From CAWFMO01 sp963817065 (GTDB lineage Bacteria > Actinomycetota > Thermoleophilia > Solirubrobacterales > 70-9), in contig CAWFMO010000001.1 of the NCBI GenBank assembly GCA_963817065.1, positions 682,001-746,000 of the forward strand: a stretch of DNA of 64,000 nt, read 5' to 3'. The notes below the pieces were generated by a model. The model ran no database searches. It was not told the origin of the DNA and worked only from the letters and a program-made list of their open reading frames with translations. Position numbers and translations under genes: made by a program. This document shows, piece after piece, positions 8,146 through 17,080 of this stretch (the stretch's first letter is position 1; the number at the start of each line of letters is the position of its first letter).

Positions 8146-8490
8146 GTGGCCGACGCGAACCTTCCCTGGTCGAGTTCCCCGCCGACGACCCCGAGCGCGC
8201 GCGAAGCTTCTGGAGCGGGGTGCTCGGGGTCGAGGTCGAACCGCGAAGCGACGCGGAAGGGGCAGGGATGGCAGTCGCGGGCGGGCGGCCCCGCGGTCGG
8301 CGTCCACACCCGCGGGCGCGGCCCGGGCGACTCGTTCTCGCTCCCCTACTTCACCGTCGAGGACATCGGCGAGGCGCTCGAGCGGGTCGAGGCGCTCGGC
8401 GGCAGCGTCGTCCACCCCGGGGAGCGCACGGCGGTCTGCAAGGACTCCGAGGGCAGCCCGTTCGGGCTGATGCTCAGCCCATCTGCTTGA
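8146..8490 (+). pseudogene. VOC/glyoxalase-family gene broken by two frameshifts
   Basis: Reading through three segments restores a ~114-residue VOC domain. 'VADANLPW' (from GTG 8146) is in frame 1. 'VEFPADDPERARSFWSGVLG' (about 8169-8265) is in another frame. 'GWQSRAGGPAVGVHT' through 'GSPFGLMLSP' (from about 8265) returns to the first frame. Intact homologues carry these pieces in one frame, including the FW-SG-LG N-terminal half and the 'LPYFTVEDI' second half. Two compensating single-base changes, near 8167-8172 and 8262-8275, would explain it. It is either a pseudogene or sequence error. The 3' end overlaps the convergent oxidoreductase gene by 17 bases. Confidence 0.75.
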
Positions 8491-9886
8491 GCGCCGAGCG
8501 CGCGGCGTTGTAGCCGTTCATCCCGTGCGCCCCGGCCCCCGGGGGCGTGGCGGCCGAGCAGATGAAGACGCCGTCGATCCCGGTCGCGTAGGGGTCGAGC
8601 GCCAAGCGCGGCCGGACGAGGATCTGGAGCGGCGAGTTGGCGCCGGTGATGATGTCGCCGCCGATGTAGTTCGCGTTGTGGGCCGCGATCTCGGCCGGGG
8701 AGCGGACCGCGGTTGCGACGATCCGCTCGCGCAGCCCGGGGGCGAAGCGCTCGATCTGATCGAGGACGACGCGCTCGCCGTCGCCCTCCCAGCCGCTCGG
8801 GACGTGGGCGTAGGCCCAGACCGGGTGGGTGTCGCCCCGCGAGCGCTCGGGGTCGGCGAGGTACTGCTGGCCGACGAGCACCAGCGGACGCTCGGGCATC
8901 TCGCCGCGGTTGACGGCCGCCTCGGCGGCGACCAGTTCCTCGAACGACCCGACCGCGTGCACCGTCCCGGCCTTCCGGCATGCCTCGTTGGTCCAGGGCA
9001 CGCCGCCCTCGACCGCGAGGTCGACCTTGAACGCCCCCGGCCCGTGGCGGTATCGGCGGTAGGCGCGCTCGACCCGGCCCGGCAGCCGCCCCTCGGCGAG
9101 GTCGGCGACGGCGCCCGGCGCGAGGTCGAGGATCACGGCGTCGGCGCGCGGGAGCTCGGAGAGCTTGTGCACCCGGCGCCCGGTCTCGATCTTCCCGCCG
9201 CGCTCGAGCAGCTCCGCCGCGAGCGCGTCGGCGATCGAGCGCGAGCCGCCGCGCGCGACCGCCCATCCGTAGGCGTGGCAGGCGGTGATCAGCGCGACGC
9301 CGACCGAAGAGCTCATCGGCTTGGTCAGCGGCGCATAGGCGTGGGCGGCGACGCCGCCGAACAGCGCCCGCGCCTGCGGGGTTTTCCAGCGCCGCGCGAG
9401 CAAGCTCGCCGGCATCGCTGCGGGGAGCCCGAAGCGGGTCAGGCGGATCGGGTGCTTGGGGAGGTGGAGGATCGGGCGGAAGATGTCCTCGCTGATCTCG
9501 TCGAAGGCCTCGGCGGACGGCCCGAAGAGCCCGGCCCAGGCGCGCCCGTCTTCGCCGAGGCCCCGTGCCGTGTCCTCGACCGAGTGCAGCATCACCCCGG
9601 CGCTGCCGTCGTCGAGCGGGTGCGCGAGGTCGACCTCGGGAAACCGCCACTCGAGCCCGTGCTTCTCGAGGTCGAGCGAGCGCAGGAACGGCGAGCCGAC
9701 GGCCATCGGGTGGACCGCCGAGCAAACGTCGTGGATCAGGCCGGGGACGGTGAGCTCGTCGCTCCGCGTCCCGCCGCCGATCGTCTCCTCGGCCTCGAGC
9801 ACGGTGACGCCGACCCCCTCGCGGGCCAGCGCGACCGCGGCGGCGAGCCCGTTCGGGCCGGAGCCGACGACGATCGCGTCGGTCAA
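8474..9886 (-). CDS. FAD-dependent oxidoreductase (CrtI/PYROXD2-like)
   Basis: A 470-residue flavoprotein of the phytoene-desaturase-like superfamily. The N-terminal dinucleotide-binding motif is 'IVVGSGPNGLAAAVALAREG', followed by an acidic strand end 'VLEAEETIGGG'. A C-terminal 'GAHGMNGYNAARSAL' is the second FAD-binding segment. The TTG start at 9886 overlaps the stop of the DUF3556 gene, indicating translational coupling. PYROXD2/CrtI-like members oxidise or isomerise hydrophobic substrates; with DUF3556 beside it, a lipid or terpenoid is a fair guess but not shown. The reading frame remains open far upstream through the neighbour by chance. Confidence 0.85.
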   Translation of the reverse strand: MTDAIVVGSGPNGLAAAVALAREGVGVTVLEAEETIGGGTRSDELTVPGLIHDVCSAVHPMAVGSPFLRSLDLEKHGLEWRFPEVDLAHPLDDGSAGVMLHSVEDTARGLGEDGRAWAGLFGPSAEAFDEISEDIFRPILHLPKHPIRLTRFGLPAAMPASLLARRWKTPQARALFGGVAAHAYAPLTKPMSSSVGVALITACHAYGWAVARGGSRSIADALAAELLERGGKIETGRRVHKLSELPRADAVILDLAPGAVADLAEGRLPGRVERAYRRYRHGPGAFKVDLAVEGGVPWTNEACRKAGTVHAVGSFEELVAAEAAVNRGEMPERPLVLVGQQYLADPERSRGDTHPVWAYAHVPSGWEGDGERVVLDQIERFAPGLRERIVATAVRSPAEIAAHNANYIGGDIITGANSPLQILVRPRLALDPYATGIDGVFICSAATPPGAGAHGMNGYNAARSALKQMG

Positions 9887-11664
9887 ATGATCTCTTTGAC
9901 CTTTTTCAGCAGGCCGCCGCGCTTGACGCCCGGGCCGCCGGTGACCTCGACCGGGAACTCGAACGTCTCGTCGAGCCACGGCTGTGCCTCGACCATGTCG
10001 GCGACGCTGACGAAGCCCTCCTCGACCAGCCCGCTGACCGGGTCGTGGATCCGGTAGCGCTGCTTGCCGCGCTGGGGCGAGCCCGCCATCGGCTCCGACT
10101 CGAGCTCGACGACCCTGACCTCGCCCTCCTCGAATCCGCAGCGATCGTGGATCGCGGCGAGCAGCTGGGGGCCGTGGAAGTGGCCGTCGCCGAAGTTCCA
10201 GCCGTTGACGATGTTGGAGATCAGCTCGCCCTCGCGGGCGTCGTACTTCTCGACGTCGTCGACCGCGCGCCCGAGGAGCGCGTTGAGCGCCCGGCCGTGG
10301 GAGTGCATCGAGCGAAATCCGAGCCCCTTGTTGAGCAGGTACTCGGCGGTCTCGCGGTCGTAGATCTCGGCGACCTGCTCGACCACGAGCGGCGCGACCT
10401 TCTTGACCTGGGTGTCGAGCTTCTCCTCGGCGCCGCTGCCCTTCTTGAACATCCACTGGGTCGTCGCCCAGTTGCCGGCGTAATAGCGCATCGACGGCAG
10501 GAAGGAGATCTTGTCCGGTCGCCAGCTCCCGAGCAGCGGCATCACGATCCCCCAGAACGCGATCAGCGCGATCAACAGCGGGTTGTCGAGGGTCGAGAGC
10601 GCCACGTCGCCGTAGTGCCCGAAGAGAAAGAGGATCCCGAAGATCATGAACAGGTTCCACTCGAGCGGGACGGCGAGCGGGAACATCGAGGTGATGTTGA
10701 CGTGGAAGAGGATCATCCCGACGATCGCGACCGTCCGCACGACGTCGTTGTCGACCGTGATCAGCAGCAGCGGCCAGACGATCTCCTGGACGGTGCCGAA
10801 ATGCGCGAGCAGCGCCGCCTTGCGCGAGGGGCGCATGTCCTCGGGGTAATCGCGCCAGAGCCCGCGCTTGATCGCCTTCGATCGCATCCAGGGCGCGTTG
10901 CTGACCATCGTGCTGACGACGAACGGGAAGTGGTGGTTGAGCTTCGAGGAGGCGGCGCCCCACCAGATCAGGAAAAAGATGAACTGCCAGGCGACGATCC
11001 ACTGCGAGGGGGCGAAGAGGGAGACGACGAGCATCGGGCCGTAGATCTCCGGGCGGGCGCCGAGGAAGGAGACCTTGTCGCGGAGGCCGAGCAGGACGAG
11101 GAGGGCGAGCAGGACCGCGATCCCGGCCTGCGGCAACCGCCCAGCGTCGCTGCCGGCGATGTCTGTCCCGCTCGCGGCGAGCAGGAAGACCGCCGACGCG
11201 AGCACGCCCGCGTAGAGCAGGACGTCGAGGACGGTGCGCTCGTCTCCCTTGGTCAGCGGGACGGTGTCGGGCCAGGGGGGGAGGCGGATCATTCCCGGGC
11301 GCAGCCAGTAGAGCGGCCCGCCGATCAGGGGCTTGAAGCGGAAGGTGAGCGGCATCGAGCCCGCGCCGAGGCCGAGGATCTCCCAGAGCAGGGCCCAGAC
11401 CGCGAGCTTCTGGAAGACGATCGGCTCGGTCCACCAGTCGCCGACGTCGCCGAGGCTGCCGATGCCCGGCGTCAGCGAGATCACGAAGAAGGCGCCGACG
11501 GTCCAGATCACGAGCTTGACCGCATAGAGCAGGTAGACGAAGCTCGGCGAGCCGAAGCCGTTCAGGCCCCAGTCCTGGACCAGCGGCTTGATCCGCTCCA
11601 GGTGCGGCTTGCGCTTCCACTCCTCGACGTCGAAGGGCGGGGGTGAGGGGGTGAGGAAGCCCAT
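9883..11664 (-). CDS. DUF3556 multi-pass membrane protein
   Basis: A 593-residue protein beginning 'MGFLTPSPPPFDVEEWKRKP', the family's characteristic soluble N-terminus. About ten hydrophobic helices follow (roughly residues 45-410), then a ~180-residue cytosolic C-terminal domain. It matches the DUF3556 family known from mycobacteria and relatives, whose function is unknown. Its stop overlaps the TTG start of the FAD oxidoreductase, so the two are probably made together and may act on the same membrane substrate. A 16-bp palindrome at 11711-11726 sits upstream. Confidence 0.8.
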   Translation of the reverse strand: MGFLTPSPPPFDVEEWKRKPHLERIKPLVQDWGLNGFGSPSFVYLLYAVKLVIWTVGAFFVISLTPGIGSLGDVGDWWTEPIVFQKLAVWALLWEILGLGAGSMPLTFRFKPLIGGPLYWLRPGMIRLPPWPDTVPLTKGDERTVLDVLLYAGVLASAVFLLAASGTDIAGSDAGRLPQAGIAVLLALLVLLGLRDKVSFLGARPEIYGPMLVVSLFAPSQWIVAWQFIFFLIWWGAASSKLNHHFPFVVSTMVSNAPWMRSKAIKRGLWRDYPEDMRPSRKAALLAHFGTVQEIVWPLLLITVDNDVVRTVAIVGMILFHVNITSMFPLAVPLEWNLFMIFGILFLFGHYGDVALSTLDNPLLIALIAFWGIVMPLLGSWRPDKISFLPSMRYYAGNWATTQWMFKKGSGAEEKLDTQVKKVAPLVVEQVAEIYDRETAEYLLNKGLGFRSMHSHGRALNALLGRAVDDVEKYDAREGELISNIVNGWNFGDGHFHGPQLLAAIHDRCGFEEGEVRVVELESEPMAGSPQRGKQRYRIHDPVSGLVEEGFVSVADMVEAQPWLDETFEFPVEVTGGPGVKRGGLLKKVKEII

Positions 11665-11710
11665 GCGTCGGAGTCGAGCCTATCCGGAATCGGTTCGAAG
11701 TTTTGCCAAG

Positions 11711-11726
11711 CCGCGATGAATCGCGG
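11711..11726. promoter_or_regulatory. Palindromic operator candidate
   Basis: CCGCGAT-GA-ATCGCGG is a perfect 7-bp inverted repeat in the 107-base divergent region between the DUF3556 operon and the RibD-like gene. It is well placed to control one or both. No adjacent regulator gene is present. Confidence 0.4.
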
Positions 11727-11771
11727 GTTCTGCGTCGGTCATAACCTGCGCCAACCCGAAAAGGAGACCCG

Positions 11772-12410
11772 ATGCCCAAGACCATCTTTGAAATCTCGAT
11801 CTCGCTCGACGGCTACGTCGCCGGGCCCGACCCCAGCCTCGATGAGCCGCTCGGGGTCGGCGGGGAAGACCTCCACGAGTGGGTGATCGAACTCGATGCC
11901 TGGCGCCAGAGCCACGGGCGCGAGGGCGGCGAGACCAACGCCTCCACGGAGGTGATGGAGCAGTCGATCGCGGGCACCGGCGCGACGATCATGGGCCGCA
12001 GAATGTTCAGCGGCGGTTCCGGCGACTGGGCCGACGACCCGAATGCCAACGGCTGGTGGGGCGACGAGCCGCCGTTCGGACACCCGGTCTTCGTCCTCAC
12101 TCACCACGAGCGCGAGCCGCTGACGCTCGGCGAGACGACGTTCACCTTCGTCACCGACGGCATCGAATCGGCGCTCGAGCAGGCGCGGGCGGCGGCGGGC
12201 GACAAGAACGTCAAGGTGGCCGGCGGCGGCGAGGCCGGCCGCGAGTACCTAAAGGCCGGCCTGCTCGACGAGGTCCAGCTCCACGTGACGCCGATCCTGC
12301 TTGGCGGCGGCGTGCGGCTGTTCGAGGACCTCGACCCGGCGAAGATCGATCTCGACCAGGAGCGCGTCGTCGAGGCGCCGGGGGTCACCCACATCTTCTA
12401 CTCCGCCTGA
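11772..12410 (+). CDS. Dihydrofolate reductase family protein (RibD C-terminal-like)
   Basis: A 212-residue cytosolic NADPH-dependent reductase-like protein. It begins 'KTIFEISISLDGYVAGPD', the N-terminal strand of the RibD-C/DHFR-like family, contains 'IMGRRMF' and 'GWWGDEPPF', and ends with the NADPH-site region 'VKVAGGGEAGREYLKAGLLDEVQLHVTP'. Many stand-alone members exist in actinobacteria with undefined roles, so neither folate nor riboflavin synthesis should be assumed. AAAAGGAG precedes the ATG at good spacing. It stands alone, convergent with amt. Confidence 0.85.
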   Translation: MPKTIFEISISLDGYVAGPDPSLDEPLGVGGEDLHEWVIELDAWRQSHGREGGETNASTEVMEQSIAGTGATIMGRRMFSGGSGDWADDPNANGWWGDEPPFGHPVFVLTHHEREPLTLGETTFTFVTDGIESALEQARAAAGDKNVKVAGGGEAGREYLKAGLLDEVQLHVTPILLGGGVRLFEDLDPAKIDLDQERVVEAPGVTHIFYSA

Positions 12411-12423
12411 GGCTAGGCCGGCA

Positions 12424-13730
<1,307 letters not shown>

Positions 13731-13731
<1 letters not shown>

Positions 13732-14084
13732 CAGCCGACCACCGGCGTCACGGCGGCTTCGTCGGCTTCGCCGGTTCTGATCCGGACGGCGCGCTCGACC
13801 GGGAGCACGAAGATCTTGCCGTCGCCGACCTCGCCCGTCCTGCCGCCCTCGGAGAGGGCGTCGATCGTGCGCTGGACGAAGTCATCGGAGACCGCGACCT
13901 CGAAGCGGACCTTTTCCGAGAGCCCCATCTGCACCGTCGTGCCGCGGTAGGTCTCGACCCGGTCGAGCTCGCCTCCGTGGCCCTGGACGCGGCTGATCGA
14001 GACGCCCTTGACCTCGGCCTTGAACAGGGCCTCGAGGACGTCGTTGGCCTTCTCCGGACGGACGATGCCGATCACGAGCTTCAC
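13731..14084 (-). CDS. glnK: PII nitrogen regulatory protein (GlnK/GlnB-type)
   Basis: A 117-residue PII protein with GTG start at 14084. The start 'MKLVIGIVRPEKANDVLEAL', the T-loop and the 'GEVGDGKIFVLPVERAVRIRTGE' B/C-loop region are clear. PII trimers bind ATP/ADP and 2-oxoglutarate and plug Amt pores. The T-loop reads 'RVETYRGTTVQMGLSEK': Tyr46 is kept, but position 51, uridylylated in E. coli and adenylylated in other actinobacteria, is Val. Classical nucleotidylation is therefore not possible. It is the first gene of the glnK-amt pair. The C-terminus is about five residues longer than the 112-residue E. coli protein. Confidence 0.93.
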
Positions 14085-14113
14085 GTGTCTCCCTCTCTAC
14101 TTAGCGATGACGC

Positions 14114-14129
14114 GCCGGCAAAGACCGGC
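14114..14129 (-). promoter_or_regulatory. Hairpin in glnK leader
   Basis: GCCGG-CAAAGA-CCGGC forms a 5-bp stem about 30 bases upstream of the glnK start. It may be a leader hairpin or an operator. I saw no clear GlnR or AmtR box in 14085-14223. Confidence 0.25.
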
Positions 14130-14223
14130 CATTAAACGGCGCCTCCTCTGCTTCGCGTCCGGGGGCGCCTTTTCAGCGCCGCGAGCCTATAGCTCGGGCG
14201 GGCGGGAGTGTCGCCCGGACTTC

Positions 14224-15474
14224 CTACTTTGCGACCGCGAATCGCAGCCGCGCGCGCTCGAAGCGCGCGGCGCTCGCGGTGCCGAGCGCGATCGCCGGGG
14301 TCAGGAAGCCGCTCCCGTCGGGCGTCGCGCTGTCCTCGGCGAGCAGCAGCCCGGCCTCGCCGATCATCCTCGCGGTCGTCAGGTAGCCGGGTTGGCCTTC
14401 GGCCTCGATCTCGACCCGGACCTCGCCGCCGCCCGTCGTCCGGGCCTCGACCAGCATCGACCAGCGCCACTCTTCGAGCCGGTCGGCGGCCGGGCCGAAG
14501 CCCGAGGAGGGAAGGACGCGGGTCATCGCCGCCGACGCGCGCTTGCGGATCCCCGGCCGGGCGCGGGCCAGGGCGCCGATCCCGGCCTGGGTCGCCGAGA
14601 GCGCCCCGGCGGCCGCGTAGCGGAGCGGCAGCGTCGGGCCCGGCCCCGGGATCGCGACGCCCTCGCGGTAGCGGAACGGCTGCTCGCCGGCGAGCTCGGC
14701 GCTGCGGTGGATCACGGCCGGGTTGATGAACGCAGCCGGCGACATCGGCGCGAGCACCGCTCCGCGGCTGTTGCGGCGCGGGGCGAGCGTGATCGGGCTC
14801 CGGGCGCGGACCCGCTCGGCGAAGCCGCGGTCGGTGACCAGCGCCGCGGGATCGAGCGCGAGCGAGGCGTGGGGCGCGCCGGTCAGCACCGCCATGCTCT
14901 GCATCGTCCCTCCCGACAGCAGGTCCGATGCCCGCGGCATCCCGGAAGGCGGGGTGGTCGAGACCTCGAGGTCGGCCTCGGCGAGCTCTTCGCCGTGGCG
15001 CTCGCGCGCCGTCTCCGCGGCGAGCCTGACCGCGAGGTCGGGCGGCAGCGCCTCGAAGCCGGCGACCTCGACGATCTTGACCCCGGCCTCCCGGGCCCGG
15101 GCGCCGAACTCGTCGGCCATCAGCCGCGCGAACGGGATCTCCCCGGTCAGGTCGAGGTAGTGGGCGCCGTTCTCGACGCAGGCCTCGATCACCGGCCGGC
15201 CGTAGGTCGTGTAGGGGCCGACCAGATTGAGGACGACCTTGGCGCGCGCGGCCATCGCCGCCAGCGAGGCGGCGTCGCCGAGGTCGGCGGCGATCGTCTC
15301 CGCCCCCTCGACCCCGAGCTCCCCGAACGTGCGCTCGAGCTTGCCGGCGTCGCGGGCGGCCGCGGCCCAGCGGCCACCAACTTCAGAGGCCCGCTCGCCG
15401 AGATACACGGCTACCTGGCGCCCGGTGACGCCGGTTGCGCCGAAGACGACGACGTCGAGGTCGCGCTCGGCCAC
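14224..15474 (-). CDS. Saccharopine dehydrogenase-like NAD(P)-binding oxidoreductase
   Basis: A 416-residue protein. The N-terminal Rossmann domain 'DVVVFGATGVTGRQVAVYL' is followed by 'VVLNLVGPYTTYGRPVIEACVENGAHYLDLTGE', hallmarks of the SCCPDH / trans-acting enoyl reductase group (Rv2449c, Rv2953 relatives). These are generally lipid-linked reductases and not true saccharopine dehydrogenases; the substrate here is unknown. The gene starts 3 bases after the SDR stop and is the last of a TetR-SDR-reductase minus-strand run facing the thiolase/ACAD operon, which supports a fatty acid or complex lipid role. Confidence 0.82.
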   Translation of the reverse strand: MAERDLDVVVFGATGVTGRQVAVYLGERASEVGGRWAAAARDAGKLERTFGELGVEGAETIAADLGDAASLAAMAARAKVVLNLVGPYTTYGRPVIEACVENGAHYLDLTGEIPFARLMADEFGARAREAGVKIVEVAGFEALPPDLAVRLAAETARERHGEELAEADLEVSTTPPSGMPRASDLLSGGTMQSMAVLTGAPHASLALDPAALVTDRGFAERVRARSPITLAPRRNSRGAVLAPMSPAAFINPAVIHRSAELAGEQPFRYREGVAIPGPGPTLPLRYAAAGALSATQAGIGALARARPGIRKRASAAMTRVLPSSGFGPAADRLEEWRWSMLVEARTTGGGEVRVEIEAEGQPGYLTTARMIGEAGLLLAEDSATPDGSGFLTPAIALGTASAARFERARLRFAVAK

Positions 15475-15477
15475 GGG

Positions 15478-16317
15478 CTACTCGGGCCAGCCGTCGACGA
15501 ACAGGTCGAGCGCCGGCTCGGCGCCCGGGGTCATCGAGTACTTCTCGAGGTCGGTGATCCCCGCCTCGGCGAGGACCTCGTCGTCGATGTAGGCGTTGCC
15601 GGTGCACTCGCGCGGGTCGCGGCGCAGGATCTCGTAGGCGGCGTCGGAGTAGATCTCCGGCGATCGCGCCTGCTTCATCGCCTCGTCGCCGCCGAGCAGG
15701 TTCTGGACCGCCGCGGTCGCGATGATCGTCCGCGGCCAGAGGCAGTTGGCTCCGATCCCGGCCTGCTTCTCGTCGGCCGCGAGGCCGAGGGTGATCATCG
15801 TCATCCCCATCTTCGAGAGCGTGTAGGCCGAATGGTTGGCGAGCCACTTCGGGTCATTGGTCAGGGGAGGGGAGAGGGTGAGCACGTGCGCGTGGTCGGA
15901 CTCGCGCAGGTGCGGCAGCGCGGCGCGCGTGAGCACGAAGGTGCCGCGCGAGTTGATCTGCTGCATCAGGTCGAAGCGCTTGACCTCGAGGTCGCGCATC
16001 GGCGCGAGGTTGATCGCGCTCGCGTTGTTGACGACGATGTCGAGCCCGCCGAACTTCTCCGCGGCATCGGCGACCGCCTCGGAGACCCCGTTCTCGTCGC
16101 GGACGTCGCCGACGATCGCCAGCGCCTCGCCTCCCGCCTCCTCGATCTCGGCGGCGGCGGTGTGGATCGTGCCCGGGAGCTTCGGGTGCGGCTTGTCGGT
16201 CTTCGCGACCAGCGCGACCTTGCCGCCGTCGGCGGCGATCCGCTTCGCGATCTCGAGCCCGATCCCGCGGCTGCCGCCGGAGATGATCGCCGCCCTGCCT
16301 TTCAGGTCGCCCGCCAC
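15478..16317 (-). CDS. SDR family oxidoreductase (HSDL2-like)
   Basis: A 279-residue SDR. The cofactor motif is 'SGGSRGIGLEIAKRIA', followed by 'VAKTDKPHPKLPGTIHTAA', which is characteristic of the HSDL2 branch. 'NNASAINL' replaces the usual NNAG, and YTLSKMG contains the catalytic Tyr/Lys. Human HSDL2 carries an extra SCP2 domain, absent here. It is expected to act on lipid-like hydroxyl/keto groups. It begins 3 bases after the end of the broken TetR gene and ends 3 bases before the saccharopine-dehydrogenase-like gene, so one transcript is likely. Confidence 0.85.
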   Translation of the reverse strand: MAGDLKGRAAIISGGSRGIGLEIAKRIAADGGKVALVAKTDKPHPKLPGTIHTAAAEIEEAGGEALAIVGDVRDENGVSEAVADAAEKFGGLDIVVNNASAINLAPMRDLEVKRFDLMQQINSRGTFVLTRAALPHLRESDHAHVLTLSPPLTNDPKWLANHSAYTLSKMGMTMITLGLAADEKQAGIGANCLWPRTIIATAAVQNLLGGDEAMKQARSPEIYSDAAYEILRRDPRECTGNAYIDDEVLAEAGITDLEKYSMTPGAEPALDLFVDGWPE

Positions 16318-16320
16318 CGT

Positions 16321-16972
16321 CTAGGCCCCCTCGGCGTCCGCGACGGCCGGGTCGAGGAGCTCGACGAGCCGCTCGCGGGAGTGCTTCCAGTTCGCGTTCG
16401 CGTCGCGACGCCCGGTCGTGCTCAGCAGCGGCAGGATCGCGAGCCCGCGGATCGTGCTCAGCGCCATCGCGATCGTCGGGTCGAGGCTGGAGCTCTCGGG
16501 ATCGCCGGCGAAGATCGTCCGGCAGAGGACGAGCGTCTCGCGGTTGAGGCGGCGCTCGACCGGGCCCAGCGCGCGGCGCAGCTCGGGGTCGGTCCGGGCG
16601 GCGGCGCCGAGGTCGACGACGGCCGCGAACAAGCGGGGACGAGAACTGGCGCCAGAGCAGCTCGAGGCCGGCGCGCGGGCGCTCCGGTCCCTCGGGGATC
16701 CGCCCGGCCTCGCGCGCGAGCTCATCCGAGCGGCGGTCCGCGAGCCGCTCGATCGCGGCGGCGACGAGCGCCGCGCGGGTCTGGAAGTGGTGCAGGTGGG
16801 CGCCGCGCGAGAGGCCCGCGCGCTCGGCGACCCGGGAGGTCGTGGTTCGCTCGTATCCGTCTTCGACCAGGGTCTCGACGGTCGCGTCGAGCAGCGCCGC
16901 GCGGGTCTCGGCGCTGCGCTCCTCCTGGGTGCGGCGGGGCGGCTTACGGTCTGTCGCGAGCGAGCGTTCCAT
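16321..16972 (-). pseudogene. TetR/AcrR-family regulator broken by a one-base frameshift
   Basis: From ATG 16972 one frame encodes a normal TetR DNA-binding domain ('RAALLDATVETLVEDGYERTTTSRVAERAGLS', helix-turn-helix near residues 30-70). At about 16629-16634 ('ccgcttgttc' in gene sense) the family sequence jumps frame: 'WRQFSSP' continues as 'LFAAVVDLGAAARTDPELRR' to the end at 16321. Removing one T restores a ~216-residue protein. It is either a recent inactivating mutation or a sequencing error. It is divergent from the thiolase gene, with a 26-bp palindrome in between, and would be its natural repressor. Confidence 0.8.
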
Positions 16973-16990
16973 GAAGCGGGCATCCTACTA

Positions 16991-17016
16991 ACTTGCGTTC
17001 ATGACTGAATGTAAGT
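16991..17016. promoter_or_regulatory. TetR operator candidate upstream of thiolase operon
   Basis: An imperfect palindrome with arms ACTTGCGTTCA and TGAATGTAAGT (9 of 11 positions symmetric) around TGAC. It lies between the divergent, frameshifted tetR (start 16972) and the thiolase gene (start 17081). The size and spacing suit a TetR-family dimer site for fatty-acid-type regulators. Confidence 0.6.
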
Positions 17017-17080
17017 GTGTTAGCCTGCCGGATTCCGGCCGGCGGCCGGAGCACAACTTCAACGCGACAGGAGACCAGAG

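Noticed and set aside
8474..11785. 1103-codon open frame as a single giant protein on the minus strand
   Set aside because: Only the part below 9886 is protein-like (FAD oxidoreductase); the rest is an out-of-frame reading of the DUF3556 gene.
14085..14223. GlnR/AmtR box upstream of glnK-amt
   Set aside because: No sequence close to the known GlnR or AmtR consensus was seen; only a small GCCGG/CCGGC hairpin.
14008..16974. 988-codon open frame on the plus strand
   Set aside because: It is antisense to the saccharopine-dehydrogenase-like, SDR and TetR genes; composition is Arg/Asp/Gly-rich shadow sequence with no motifs.
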